Assembly: GCF_001418225.1 (NCBI RefSeq)
Contig: NZ_LIPT01000008.1
Coordinates: 62,001-126,000 of the forward strand
DNA: 64,000 bases
Source: Pannonibacter indicus
GTDB lineage: Bacteria; Pseudomonadota; Alphaproteobacteria; Rhizobiales; Stappiaceae
Reading direction: 5' to 3'
Positions 17,988-25,748 of the stretch are shown in pieces. The translations under genes were made by a program, and so were the position numbers. How positions within the stretch are numbered: position 1 is the first letter of the stretch; each line of letters opens with the position of its first letter. A model generated the notes under the pieces. That model was given only the letters and a program-made list of their open reading frames with translations, was not told the DNA's origin and made no database searches.

Positions 17988-19136
17988 ATGACCCAGCAGC
18001 CCAGCCCCGCCATCCTTCAGGGGGCACCGGATGTTCTGGTCATCGGTGCTGGCGTCTTCGGCCTCTCCATCGCACGGGCTGCGGCAGAGGCCGGTCTGTC
18101 GGTCACACTGGTGGAAGCGGATCAAGTGGGGTCAGGTGCCAGCGGCGGCGTTCTTGGTGCGCTGATGCCGCATATGCCTGCCCGCTGGAATGCCAAGAAG
18201 GCCTTTCAGTTTGAGGCCCTTGCCGGTCTTGAGGGGCACATTGCCCAACTTGAGGCCGAGACGGGCCTTGAGACCGGCTACCGCCGCTGCGGCCGGGTTC
18301 TTCCCATCACCACGGCGGATCTTCTCACGCACCACCACGCCCGGGCGGCTGAGGCGCGGACGCACTGGAACACCCCTGTTACCGGCTTTGCCTACGAGAT
18401 CGAGGAGGCGGGGGACCACGCTGCCTGGCTTGCCCCCGAAGCCGCCCCCTTTGGCGTTGTCCGCGAGACGCTGGCCGCGCGCATCAGCCCCCGCCGCTAT
18501 CTTCAGGCGCTGGCGCTGGCCTTTTCCGCGCGCGGCCGACTCATCACCGGTGCGCCCGTTGCTAGCGTCAGCGGCAGCGCCCCTTCCGTCACCCTCGCGG
18601 ATGGAGAGATTCTCAGTGCCGGTGCCATCGTTCTGGCGCAGGGTTTTTCCAGCTTTGCCATGCTGGAGGCGCTGACCGGCAAACCGCTTGGCGAGGGCGA
18701 GAAGGGACAGGCCCTGCGCGTCGCCGCCCCGGAGCTTTCCGCCATGCCCGCCGTCTACTGCGACGGCCTCTACGTTGTGCCCCACGGGGACGGCACCGTC
18801 GCCATCGGCAGCACCGCGATCGCCGGCCGCACGGACACCGAAGCGGAGGCGGCCCCCGCCGCGGCCCTGCTCGCCCGTGCCATACGCTTCTGCCCCGCCT
18901 TGGCGGGCCGCGCGCTTGTGGAGACCTGGGCCGGCGTGCGTCCGAAGCCGTTTGGCCGTGATCCGCTGGTTGGCCGCGTTCCCGGCTTCGACAGCATCTT
19001 TACCGCCACCGGCGGCTTCAAGATCAGCTTTGGCATTGCCCATCTTGTTGGTGCGGCCCTTGCCGCCGAGCTTTGCGGCAAGGAGCCTGAGCACCCCCTG
19101 CCCCCGACCTTCCGCACGAGCGCCCACTTTGCCTGA
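17988..19136 (+). CDS. FAD-dependent DAO-family oxidoreductase, MnmC2-like
   Basis: A 382-residue flavoprotein. The dinucleotide-binding motif VIGAGVFGLS is at ~19-28, followed by the acidic end of beta-2 (LVEAD) and the segment GASGGVLGALMPHM. That segment resembles the GASGNxxGALYPxxS motif of the MnmC oxidase domain. The C-terminal part has GVRPKPFGRDPLVGRVP, again similar to the R(P)xTxDRLPxxG block of MnmC2. The best hypothesis is oxidation of cmnm5(s2)U34 to nm5(s2)U34, feeding MnmD; a plain D-amino-acid or glycine oxidase is the alternative and is what automated annotation would say. The start at 17988 has AAGGA upstream; the open frame to 17868 lacks one. Confidence 0.8.
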   Translation: MTQQPSPAILQGAPDVLVIGAGVFGLSIARAAAEAGLSVTLVEADQVGSGASGGVLGALMPHMPARWNAKKAFQFEALAGLEGHIAQLEAETGLETGYRRCGRVLPITTADLLTHHHARAAEARTHWNTPVTGFAYEIEEAGDHAAWLAPEAAPFGVVRETLAARISPRRYLQALALAFSARGRLITGAPVASVSGSAPSVTLADGEILSAGAIVLAQGFSSFAMLEALTGKPLGEGEKGQALRVAAPELSAMPAVYCDGLYVVPHGDGTVAIGSTAIAGRTDTEAEAAPAAALLARAIRFCPALAGRALVETWAGVRPKPFGRDPLVGRVPGFDSIFTATGGFKISFGIAHLVGAALAAELCGKEPEHPLPPTFRTSAHFA

Positions 19137-19315
19137 CCCCGCAGTTTGACCATCTGGCATTCCGGCCTCCCTATGCCCATCCGGCAAAGCCCCGGGAGGG
19201 CGCTGACATTCGCCTCCCGCCGAGGAGAGGCTTCCATTCCAAGGGACGCAGGTACGCTGCACATGTGAGGTGAAGGGCTGGACACTCCGCCAACAGGTCG
19301 TTACCCTCCCAGAAG

Positions 19316-19334
19316 CGAACCGAACGGTTCGGTA
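19316..19334. promoter_or_regulatory. Dense palindrome upstream of the YbaK gene
   Basis: CGAACCG-AA-CGGTTCG overlaps a second palindrome, ACCGAAC-G-GTTCGGT, 34-52 bases before the start codon. This is the size and place expected of an operator for a dimeric repressor. No cognate regulator gene is adjacent. Confidence 0.4.
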
Positions 19335-19367
19335 CGCGGATCATCACCAGAGTTGCAGGGGAAGACT

Positions 19368-19853
19368 ATGAGCCTTGAGAGCGTGCGCGCCTTCTTTGCC
19401 AGCAAGGCACCGGATATCGAGGTGATGGTGAAGGATGCCAGCACCGCCACCGTTGTAGAAGCTGCTGCGGCTCTTGGCGTTGAACCAGCGCAGATTGCCA
19501 AGACGCTCTCTATCGCTGCCGGCGATGAGACGATCCTTCTGGTCACACGCGGCGATGCCCGCCTCGACAACAAGAAGGCCAAGGCCGCCTTTGGCAGCAA
19601 GGTGAAGATGCTGGGGCTGGATGTGGTGGAAGAGATCACCGGCCACCCGGTCGGCGGTGTCTGCCCCTTCGGCCTCGCCCGCCCTCTGAAGGTCCACTGC
19701 GATGTGTCGCTGAAGGCCTTTGATGTGGTCTATCCCGCAGCTGGTGCCGTCAATGCTGCCGTCTGCATCACCCCGGAGCGCATGGCCGAACTGACGGATG
19801 CCATCTGGGTGGATGTCTGCCGGGAGCCGGAAGCCGCCGCGCAGGACGCCTGA
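19368..19853 (+). CDS. YbaK/ProX-family aminoacyl-tRNA deacylase
   Basis: A 161-residue cytosolic protein of the YbaK/EbsC/ProXp group, which hydrolyses mischarged aminoacyl-tRNAs (often Cys- or Ala-tRNAPro). Visible family features are the AQIAKTLSIAAGDETILLVTRGD block with its conserved lysine (near residue 45), the KVKMLGLDVVEEITGHPVGGVCPFGL block containing GxxxGGVxPFG, and the C-terminal PAAGAVNAAVCITPERM. The ATG at 19368 follows AGGGGAAG. It is transcribed alone behind a palindromic site. Sequence alone does not say which amino acid it edits. Confidence 0.9.
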   Translation: MSLESVRAFFASKAPDIEVMVKDASTATVVEAAAALGVEPAQIAKTLSIAAGDETILLVTRGDARLDNKKAKAAFGSKVKMLGLDVVEEITGHPVGGVCPFGLARPLKVHCDVSLKAFDVVYPAAGAVNAAVCITPERMAELTDAIWVDVCREPEAAAQDA

Positions 19854-19934
19854 ACGCCGTCCTGCGGCTTCATCTTGCCGCCGCATTCTCTGGCCTTAAT
19901 GCCGCTCCAGATTTCTATTCGCGGAGCGGACCAG

Positions 19935-21119
19935 ATGATTTCAACCCGTTATTCTCTTGCCCGGCTCGCCGTCATATCCCTTGCCGGCGTTTCCCTGTTC
20001 GTTTTCCCGGCAAATGCCGGGAGCATCAACGTTACATTCACTCTGGCTGGCGAGGCATTCGATGGCCCGCCCGCATACGAAATCCGATATGGTGACCAGG
20101 AAATAGCCAAGGGCACTGTTGAAAACGCAATCGATACATCAACAGACGGACCGCTCTCAAAGCTGACGGACTGGCAGGATCATCAGAAGGCAGTCACTTT
20201 CACCGTCGATTCTGCCGATCTTGAAAAGAACCAGCCCTTCTCCGTCCACTTCACCAATGACAAATGGGGCGGCGCAGGCACGGCAATGGACCGGAACCTC
20301 TACGTGCTGTCGGCGGAAATCGGCAGCGTGAAGGTTCCAGCGCAAGACATCAAGGTGCTTGACAAGGCTCAGCCCAAGGACAACGCCACCGGACCGCGCG
20401 GCGCCCGGCTTAGCAACAATTCCAGCATTGCCGTGATCGAGCCGCCGGCAACCGGCTGGCTGCCGGCCTCTGCACAGGCCGGGGAAAACACGCCTTCCGA
20501 AAATCCGGTGCCTCCGGTTGCGGACGCGCAAACACAAGAGACGCAAACACCGGACGCACCAAGACAGGGGGCCCTGCCTCCGGCCGAGCCTGCTCCCGCG
20601 GACAAGGCTCCGGAAGCACAGGCTGACGCCACTGCCGAGCCGTCCACGTCCCCGGCCGTTCCTGACGCCCCGGCCGTTCCTCAGGCCTCTGCGCCGGAAG
20701 CTGCCGTGCCTGCCGCTGGTGAAAAGGTGCCGAACGCGCCGAAGTCCAAGGCATCGGCCAACACGGCAACGCCGAGCCCGAAAGCCAAATGCGCGCCCAA
20801 GCGCGTTGATGTGACCGGCTTCCCGCTCAACCGCTCGGACCTGCCCGGCAAAGCGCACCTGCCGCTGAAGACGCTGGCGGAGCTGAGTGCAAAAGAGGGC
20901 TGCAAGCTGGAGGTGACCGGCTTCAGCAGTGTCGCCGGCCCGCGCAAGACGAACGAGGCCCTTGCCCATGCGCGTGCGCAGGCCGTGGCAGGTTTCCTGA
21001 CGGAAAAGGGCGCCAGCGCGGACCGCATCACCATTGTCACCGTCGGCGAAACCCGCCGCTTCGGCCGCACCGGCGCGCTCAACCGCCGCGTCACCGTCGA
21101 GGTCATGGACGGAAACTGA
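19935..21119 (+). CDS. Exported CBM60-like / OmpA-like fusion protein
   Basis: A 394-residue exported protein. A signal peptide (residues 1-28, ending ANA) is followed by a beta-sandwich at ~30-135 with the segment VHFTNDKW and MDRNLYVLSAEI. This FTND...DRNL pattern is that of calcium-dependent xylan-binding modules (CBM36/CBM60). Residues ~160-290 are a Pro/Ala/Glu-rich linker. The last ~100 residues are an OmpA-like domain (FPLNRSDLP, LEVTGFSS, AHARAQAV, NRRVTVEV), which usually binds peptidoglycan. Inferred role: holding a polysaccharide to the cell wall. The start at 19935 is chosen for GGAG upstream and a clean signal peptide. Its stop codon lies inside the intergenic repeat at 21116. 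Confidence 0.82.
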   Translation: MISTRYSLARLAVISLAGVSLFVFPANAGSINVTFTLAGEAFDGPPAYEIRYGDQEIAKGTVENAIDTSTDGPLSKLTDWQDHQKAVTFTVDSADLEKNQPFSVHFTNDKWGGAGTAMDRNLYVLSAEIGSVKVPAQDIKVLDKAQPKDNATGPRGARLSNNSSIAVIEPPATGWLPASAQAGENTPSENPVPPVADAQTQETQTPDAPRQGALPPAEPAPADKAPEAQADATAEPSTSPAVPDAPAVPQASAPEAAVPAAGEKVPNAPKSKASANTATPSPKAKCAPKRVDVTGFPLNRSDLPGKAHLPLKTLAELSAKEGCKLEVTGFSSVAGPRKTNEALAHARAQAVAGFLTEKGASADRITIVTVGETRRFGRTGALNRRVTVEVMDGN

Positions 21120-21217
21120 TACCAAGGCTTTCGATGCTGACGCATCACGCCTTGAAGATGCTCAAGCGCCGCACGGGCTTAGCCAATTCTCGATGAGTCA
21201 AGCACATCGAGAATTGG
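21116..21217 (+). repeat. Dispersed 3'-end element, copy A (starts at a stop codon, ends in a 13-bp hairpin)
   Basis: The copy begins CTGATACCAAGGC, whose TGA is the stop of the OmpA-fusion gene. It contains GATGC-tgac-GCATC and ends in a perfect 13-bp stem, CCAATTCTCGATG (21183-21195) with CATCGAGAATTGG (21205-21217). It matches 33263-33407 on the other strand over most of its length. The two copies share the segments GATGCTGACGCATCACGCC, GCTCAAGCGC, GCACGGGC and TAGCCA. Confidence 0.85.
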
Positions 21218-21247
21218 TATGAGTCCAATCCCCCTGCGAAATGGAAA

Positions 21248-21272
21248 ATGCCCCGGCTCACCGCCGGGGCAT
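21248..21272 (-). terminator. Terminator of ugd
   Basis: A 10-bp inverted repeat (ATGCCCCGGC / GCCGGGGCAT) lies 27 bases past the ugd stop and is followed by TTTT on the minus strand. Confidence 0.85.
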
Positions 21273-21298
21273 TGCTGTTTCATGAGACCTGACAGATA

Positions 21299-22606
21299 TC
21301 AGTAGCTGCGGCCAACACTGACGTAGTTGAAGCCGCGCTGGGTCATGTCATCAATGCGGTAGATGTTGCGCAGGTCGATGACGTTCGGCGCGCGCATGAT
21401 CGACTTCAGCCGGTTGAGATCCAGCGCACGGAACTGGTCCCATTCCGTGATGATCACTACCGCATCGGCATTCTCGACCGCATGATACGGGCCGTCACAG
21501 AACATCACGTCCGTCATGGACTTGGACGCCTCATGCATGCTTACCGGATCGAAGGCGCGGATCGTGGCACCGGCTTCCTGCAGGCGCTTGATGATCGGAA
21601 TGGACGGCGCCTCGCGCATGTCGTCGGTGTTTGGTTTGAAGGCAAGGCCAAGCACGGCCACCGTCTTGCCGGCGATGTCACCGCCCAGATGACGGATCAC
21701 CTTGTCGGCCATGGCCAGCTTGCGGTCATCATTGACCTTGATCACCGTATCGACGATCTGCACAGGAGACCCTGCCTCGTGGCCAATCTTGGACAGGGCC
21801 AGAGTGTCCTTCGGGAAGCAGGAGCCGCCATAGCCGGGACCTGCATGCAGGAACTTGGAGCCGATGCGGTTGTCAAGGCCGATCCCGCGCGACACTTCCT
21901 GAACGTTGGCCCCCACCTTCTCGCAAAGGTCGGCCATCTCGTTGATGAAGGTGATCTTCACGGCGAGGAAGGCGTTTGCGGCATATTTGATCAGCTCGGA
22001 CGTGCGGCGGCGCGTCACCAGGATCGGCGTTTCATTGAGATAAAGCGGGCGGTACAGTTCGCGCATCACCTCGACGGCACGCGGATCATCCGTACCGACG
22101 ACGATACGGTCCGGACGCTTGAAGTCCTCGATGGCCGCGCCTTCGCGCAGGAATTCCGGGTTGGATACGACGGCAAAGTCAGCTGCCGGATTGACGCGGC
22201 GGATGATGTCCTCCACCTCGTCACCGGTGCCCACCGGAACGGTGGACTTGGTGACCACCACCGTGAAATCCTTGATGGCGGCGGCGATCTCTTCGGCCGC
22301 ACCATAGACATAGCTCAGGTCCGCATGGCCATCGCCACGGCGCGACGGCGTGCCCACGGCGATGAACACCGCATCCGCACCGGCAATGGCGTCTGCCGCA
22401 TCAGTGGTGAAGGACAGGCGCTCTTCGCGCACGTTCTTGGCAACAAGTTCAGCCAGGCCCGGCTCATAGATCGGGATCTGTCCCTGGTTCAGTGCGTCAA
22501 TCTTGCTGGCGTCCTTGTCGACGCAGATGACCGTATGACCAAAATCCGCAAAGCAGGTGCCGGAAACAAGCCCGACATACCCAGTCCCAATCATTGTCAC
22601 GCGCAT
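21299..22606 (-). CDS. ugd: UDP-glucose 6-dehydrogenase
   Basis: Ugd oxidises UDP-glucose twice with NAD+ to UDP-glucuronate, a precursor of acidic exopolysaccharide. The 435 residues show the NAD motif IGTGYVG (6-12), the PVGTGDE loop, the KYAANAFLAVKITFINE helix, and the catalytic cysteine C263 in GYGGSCFPKD. It lies 18 bases behind cysQ and is probably co-transcribed with it. Its placement beside the Wzy, BY-kinase and ExoY-like genes fits a role in supplying glucuronate for the surface polymer. Confidence 0.97.
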   Translation of the reverse strand: MRVTMIGTGYVGLVSGTCFADFGHTVICVDKDASKIDALNQGQIPIYEPGLAELVAKNVREERLSFTTDAADAIAGADAVFIAVGTPSRRGDGHADLSYVYGAAEEIAAAIKDFTVVVTKSTVPVGTGDEVEDIIRRVNPAADFAVVSNPEFLREGAAIEDFKRPDRIVVGTDDPRAVEVMRELYRPLYLNETPILVTRRRTSELIKYAANAFLAVKITFINEMADLCEKVGANVQEVSRGIGLDNRIGSKFLHAGPGYGGSCFPKDTLALSKIGHEAGSPVQIVDTVIKVNDDRKLAMADKVIRHLGGDIAGKTVAVLGLAFKPNTDDMREAPSIPIIKRLQEAGATIRAFDPVSMHEASKSMTDVMFCDGPYHAVENADAVVIITEWDQFRALDLNRLKSIMRAPNVIDLRNIYRIDDMTQRGFNYVSVGRSY

Positions 22607-22624
22607 GGCGGTAACCTCATTTAA

Positions 22625-23482
22625 TCAAATATGACTTGCTTTCAGAACCACCGGAGCAAGCTCCGGATCGCCGATTGCGATGAAAGCGGAATTCTCGAGC
22701 CCGCTGCCATCCCGTGAGGCGGGAGCGTGATACGCGAGTTCCGTGGCCTCTGCCCCACCCGGGGTCAGAGACAAAACCCTTCCGCCGGCTGCACGCAGAA
22801 CCGCGTGACCGGCAGCAATATCCCATTGCATGGTCGGCGACAGGCGCGGATAGACATCCGCGCGTCCTGCCGCCACCAGGCACAATTTCAATGAAGATCC
22901 CGCAGACGTGACATCCGAGACGGGCAGTTGCTCAATCAGCTGCTTGGTGCGCGCGCAGGCATGGGAACGGCTGGCCAGAACCGTCAAACCACCCTCAGGC
23001 GCCGGGCGAACATGGACCGGCACACCGTCCCCCGCCTCCAGCGCGTCAGGGCTGACCCTGGCCATGCGGGCATCCGCACCGCCGGTCCAGTAAATTTCGC
23101 CTGAAGCCGGAGCATAGACGACGCCGGCCACCGGAACACCCCGGTCGATCAGCGCAATATTGACCGTGAATTCGCCGTTGCGGCTGATGAACTCGCGGGT
23201 TCCGTCAAGCGGGTCGACGAGAAAATAACGGCTTGCAGCAGCCGGCACATGCCCGGCCGAAACCGCCTCCTCCGCAATAACCGGAATGTCCGGGCAGGCA
23301 TCCGCAAGGCCCTTCAGGATGACCGCTTCAGCCGCCCGGTCAGCCAGGGTCACGGGCGATCCGTCCTTTTTTTCGGCCGCGTCATGATCACCGGAATAGA
23401 TTTCGAGGATAGCCCGCCCCGCCTCCAGCGCCATGCTGATCAGAGGTTTGCAGTCGATGGCAGCTTCTCTCGCCGCAGCCAT
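22625..23482 (-). CDS. cysQ: 3'(2'),5'-bisphosphate nucleotidase
   Basis: CysQ removes the 3' phosphate from PAP (adenosine 3',5'-bisphosphate), the by-product of sulfotransferases and of PAPS reductase. The 285-residue protein has the inositol-monophosphatase fold with DPLDGTREFISRNGEFTVNIAL (metal-binding DPLDGT), an upstream EE pair in VIAEEAVS, and the C-terminal WDIAAGHAVLRAAGG. The ATG at 23482 has GGAG at good spacing; an in-frame GTG at 23500 is the alternative. Being upstream of ugd suggests PAP turnover linked to polysaccharide sulfation, but no sulfotransferase is seen here, so this is only a thought. Confidence 0.92.
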   Translation of the reverse strand: MAAAREAAIDCKPLISMALEAGRAILEIYSGDHDAAEKKDGSPVTLADRAAEAVILKGLADACPDIPVIAEEAVSAGHVPAAASRYFLVDPLDGTREFISRNGEFTVNIALIDRGVPVAGVVYAPASGEIYWTGGADARMARVSPDALEAGDGVPVHVRPAPEGGLTVLASRSHACARTKQLIEQLPVSDVTSAGSSLKLCLVAAGRADVYPRLSPTMQWDIAAGHAVLRAAGGRVLSLTPGGAEATELAYHAPASRDGSGLENSAFIAIGDPELAPVVLKASHI

Positions 23483-23612
23483 ATGGCCAAGCTCCGTCAC
23501 ACCAGATCCCCACGCTTTACACTGCTCTTCTCATACAGAGGAAAGCTGTGCAGCGCGAGCGGAAATTGGCAGCAGAAGTTGCGAATGAAATCAGCGGCTT
23601 CGCTGAAAGCCC

Positions 23613-23888
23613 TCAGGCCGCAAGACGTTCTGCGGGCTGGGTTCCAGCCCTTGCACGCGCCTGCTGGCCAAGGACGGAGCCAGCCTTCGGCCGCATCATC
23701 AGCGCTGCCAGCGTCGCCACCATAAGCGCAACAGGCCAGAACAGCGCGGAAACCACGGCAAGTGCGGCGGAGAAGCGGGAGAAGTTACGGGTTTCAACCA
23801 GCTCGGCAAAGGAGAACGTCAGGAAAAATCCGGCAACAATGCAATAGATCCCGCCACCGAGAAGGCTCAGAACAAGGGTTCCAGTCAT
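23613..23888 (-). CDS. Small two-helix membrane protein
   Basis: A 91-residue protein of unknown function. Two hydrophobic helices are visible (roughly 5-27 and 42-66), joined by a short polar loop (AELVETRNFSRFSAA). The C-terminal tail is basic (MMRPKAGSVLGQQARARAG) and probably cytosolic. The start at 23888 is supported by GGAG eight bases upstream. It is monocistronic on the minus strand, between cysQ and the divergent cysteine-protease gene. No family is recognised. Confidence 0.7.
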   Translation of the reverse strand: MTGTLVLSLLGGGIYCIVAGFFLTFSFAELVETRNFSRFSAALAVVSALFWPVALMVATLAALMMRPKAGSVLGQQARARAGTQPAERLAA

Positions 23889-24208
23889 CGCAAACTCCAC
23901 GCCGGTCAACTGCCGATGCCAGGCTCCGCGGGCACTGCCACCCGGTGGAGATCCACGGCATTTGAGCAATTCGATTCATAGACTGGAAATCATTAACAAG
24001 GCTTGAACTTCCGTAACGGCTCCACGGCCCCGCCACACTTCTCTTCAAGCGCCAGAAAAAGAGCACTTCGATAAAATTGTCCCGATCCATTTAAAATGCT
24101 TTCAGGAGGAGACGCTGTATCAACGGAACAGGATCAAGGGAAAGTCATGCGCCGTAAGGTCTCAAGCCGATGGCTGCTGCTTCCACCATTCGAAGATGGG
24201 AAAAGGTC
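23889..24208. other. Divergent intergenic region
   Basis: This holds the regulatory sequence between the small membrane protein (minus) and the BTLCP gene (plus). The short frames present have no ribosome sites or recognisable sequence. I see no strong hairpin. Confidence 0.5.
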
Positions 24209-24790
24209 ATGTTCAAGAAAGTACTTGCAGCGGCGGCCGCGGCGCTTTTTCTCAGCGCAACCGCATATCAACCGGCCCAAGCCAGCTGGTTTGGCGGTGC
24301 CCGCACACTCGGAGACCCGGAAATCTCGCGCATCGAGCCGAAGAACACTGTTCGCGCGCCGCTGGCCTATCAGATCTTCTGCCTGCGCAACAGTGCCGAG
24401 TGCCGGAAGTCCAAGGGCGCAACGTCTGTTCCCTACTCGGCCGCCCTCGCCGCCAAGATCGAACGGGTGAACCTGTCCGTGAACCGCTCAATGAAGTGGA
24501 GGCAGGACGAGCGCGATATCTGGAAGGTTGGCGGCGCAGCCGGCGACTGTGAGGATTTTGCCCTGACCAAGCGCAGCCGCCTGGTCCGCATGGGCGTTCC
24601 TGCCGGAGCACTGCGCATGGCCGTCGTGAAGACACGCAAGGGCGAAGGGCATGCTGTTCTGGTGGTCCGCACCACCAAAGGCGACCTCGTTCTCGACAAC
24701 ACCAAGGATGAAGTCCTCACCCGCGAACAGACGAACTACCGCTGGATCGGCCTTGCCTCTGCCGACCCGCTGAAGTGGGAACGCCTCTGA
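24209..24790 (+). CDS. Periplasmic transglutaminase-like cysteine protease (BTLCP, LapG-like)
   Basis: A 193-residue exported protein of Pfam family BTLCP. A signal peptide (1-26, ending AQA) precedes a papain-like core. The catalytic triad is readable as C114 (GDCEDFAL), H148 (GEGHAVLVV) and D163 (LDNTKDE). LapG, the studied member, cleaves large surface adhesins and is held off by the c-di-GMP receptor LapD. No LapD or giant adhesin gene is in the window. Location next to the polysaccharide genes suggests control of adhesion or matrix. The start at 24209 has AAAAGG five bases upstream. Confidence 0.87.
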   Translation: MFKKVLAAAAAALFLSATAYQPAQASWFGGARTLGDPEISRIEPKNTVRAPLAYQIFCLRNSAECRKSKGATSVPYSAALAAKIERVNLSVNRSMKWRQDERDIWKVGGAAGDCEDFALTKRSRLVRMGVPAGALRMAVVKTRKGEGHAVLVVRTTKGDLVLDNTKDEVLTREQTNYRWIGLASADPLKWERL

Positions 24791-24833
24791 CACGGGACAT
24801 ATGACACAAACGCATTGGGCCCTGAAGTGCCAA

Positions 24834-24871
24834 AGCGCCGCCTGGCTCCGCCTCAGGCGGTGCTTTTTTTT
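24834..24871 (+). terminator. Terminator of the BTLCP gene
   Basis: The stem built on GCGCCGCCTG / CAGGCGGTGC is followed by eight T's. Confidence 0.9.
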
Positions 24872-24989
24872 CAAAATGGCGCTGCGGGAGATCATGCATG
24901 TTCTCTCTCGCGGGCTGTTTGCGCCCCCGCCCTCCCGCTGCACGCAGCGGCGTGAGACCGGATGAGGAAAAGGCGTGCCACACAAAAGA

Positions 24990-25013
24990 AAAGCGCGCCA
25001 AATGGCGCGCTTT
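24990..25013 (-). terminator. Terminator of the small secreted-protein gene
   Basis: AAAGCGCGCC / GGCGCGCTTT with a 4-base loop is followed on the minus strand by TCTTTTG. Confidence 0.85.
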
Positions 25014-25071
25014 CATTCTACCGCAAAGCGTCAGGAATTCACATCAAGCCTGACGAGGTCAGGCAGCAGCA

Positions 25072-25446
25072 TCAGCTTTCGCTGGCAGCCGTCTCGATGT
25101 CAAGGCCACCGGCGTCTGCGCTGAGGGTGCTGGCGAGGCTGGCAAGCTGGGCGCGCTGACCGGCATCCGGGCTGTATGCGGCTGCGGCCTGAATGCCGCG
25201 GGCCACGTTTGCGCCGGCACCCGGAATTTCTGCAAGGCGCGCTCCGAGATTGGCGATCGCGGCGACACGGCGGGCAGCCGGCACAGTGGCGAGGTACGCA
25301 TTGACGAGCGCGGCACAATCACTGCCGGACGCGCAGCCTGCAACGACCGCCTCGACAGTCAACGCCTGCTGAGCATGCGCCGGAACAGAAACACCTGCGA
25401 TCATTGCGGCTGCGGCAGCAGCCTGGACCATCTTCAAAAGAGCCAT
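25072..25446 (-). CDS. Small secreted Ala-rich protein
   Basis: A 124-residue protein with a clear signal peptide (MALLKMVQAAAAAAMIAGVS, cleavage near AHA-QQ). The mature part is Ala/Gly-rich and predicted helical, with a Cys pair in the segment GCASGSDC. It resembles other small secreted helical proteins of Hyphomicrobiales, but no characterised family is recognised. The start at 25446 has AGGAG upstream. It has its own terminator and lies divergent from the polysaccharide operon. Confidence 0.78.
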   Translation of the reverse strand: MALLKMVQAAAAAAMIAGVSVPAHAQQALTVEAVVAGCASGSDCAALVNAYLATVPAARRVAAIANLGARLAEIPGAGANVARGIQAAAAYSPDAGQRAQLASLASTLSADAGGLDIETAASES

Positions 25447-25748
25447 TTTGTGTCTCCTAAAACTATAAATTTCATCACGCAACGGAGCGCATGCCGTAAA
25501 GTCCGGCAATCTCGGACTCTTCTATGCCATACCTTTCAAAACTTGTCATCAGTTTTTACAGATTCCGTTAACCCATGCAAGGATCATGGTTACCTGCCAT
25601 TTTCCGCGAAGGAAAGTCCGCCTGGCGGCACTTTCTGGGGACACTGCCCTCCGCCCTCCTTCCACATCTATTTAGAATTTTGGTGTAATACGCAATAACG
25701 TGATGCCAATGACAGATTTTGCCGTGTCAGACGCATCAGGATGGGTTT
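25447..25748. other. Divergent promoter region of the polysaccharide operon
   Basis: No gene is supported in these 302 bases. They contain the inverted repeat at 25613-25634 and a looser one near 25568-25591 (AACCCATG / CATGGTTA). Base composition is more AT-rich than the flanks, as expected of a promoter region. Confidence 0.5.
25613..25634. promoter_or_regulatory. Inverted repeat upstream of the polysaccharide operon
   Basis: AAAGTCCGCC and GGCGGCACTTT form a 10-bp palindrome with a one-base bulge about 115 bases before the operon's first gene. It could be an operator or a leader hairpin. Confidence 0.35.
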
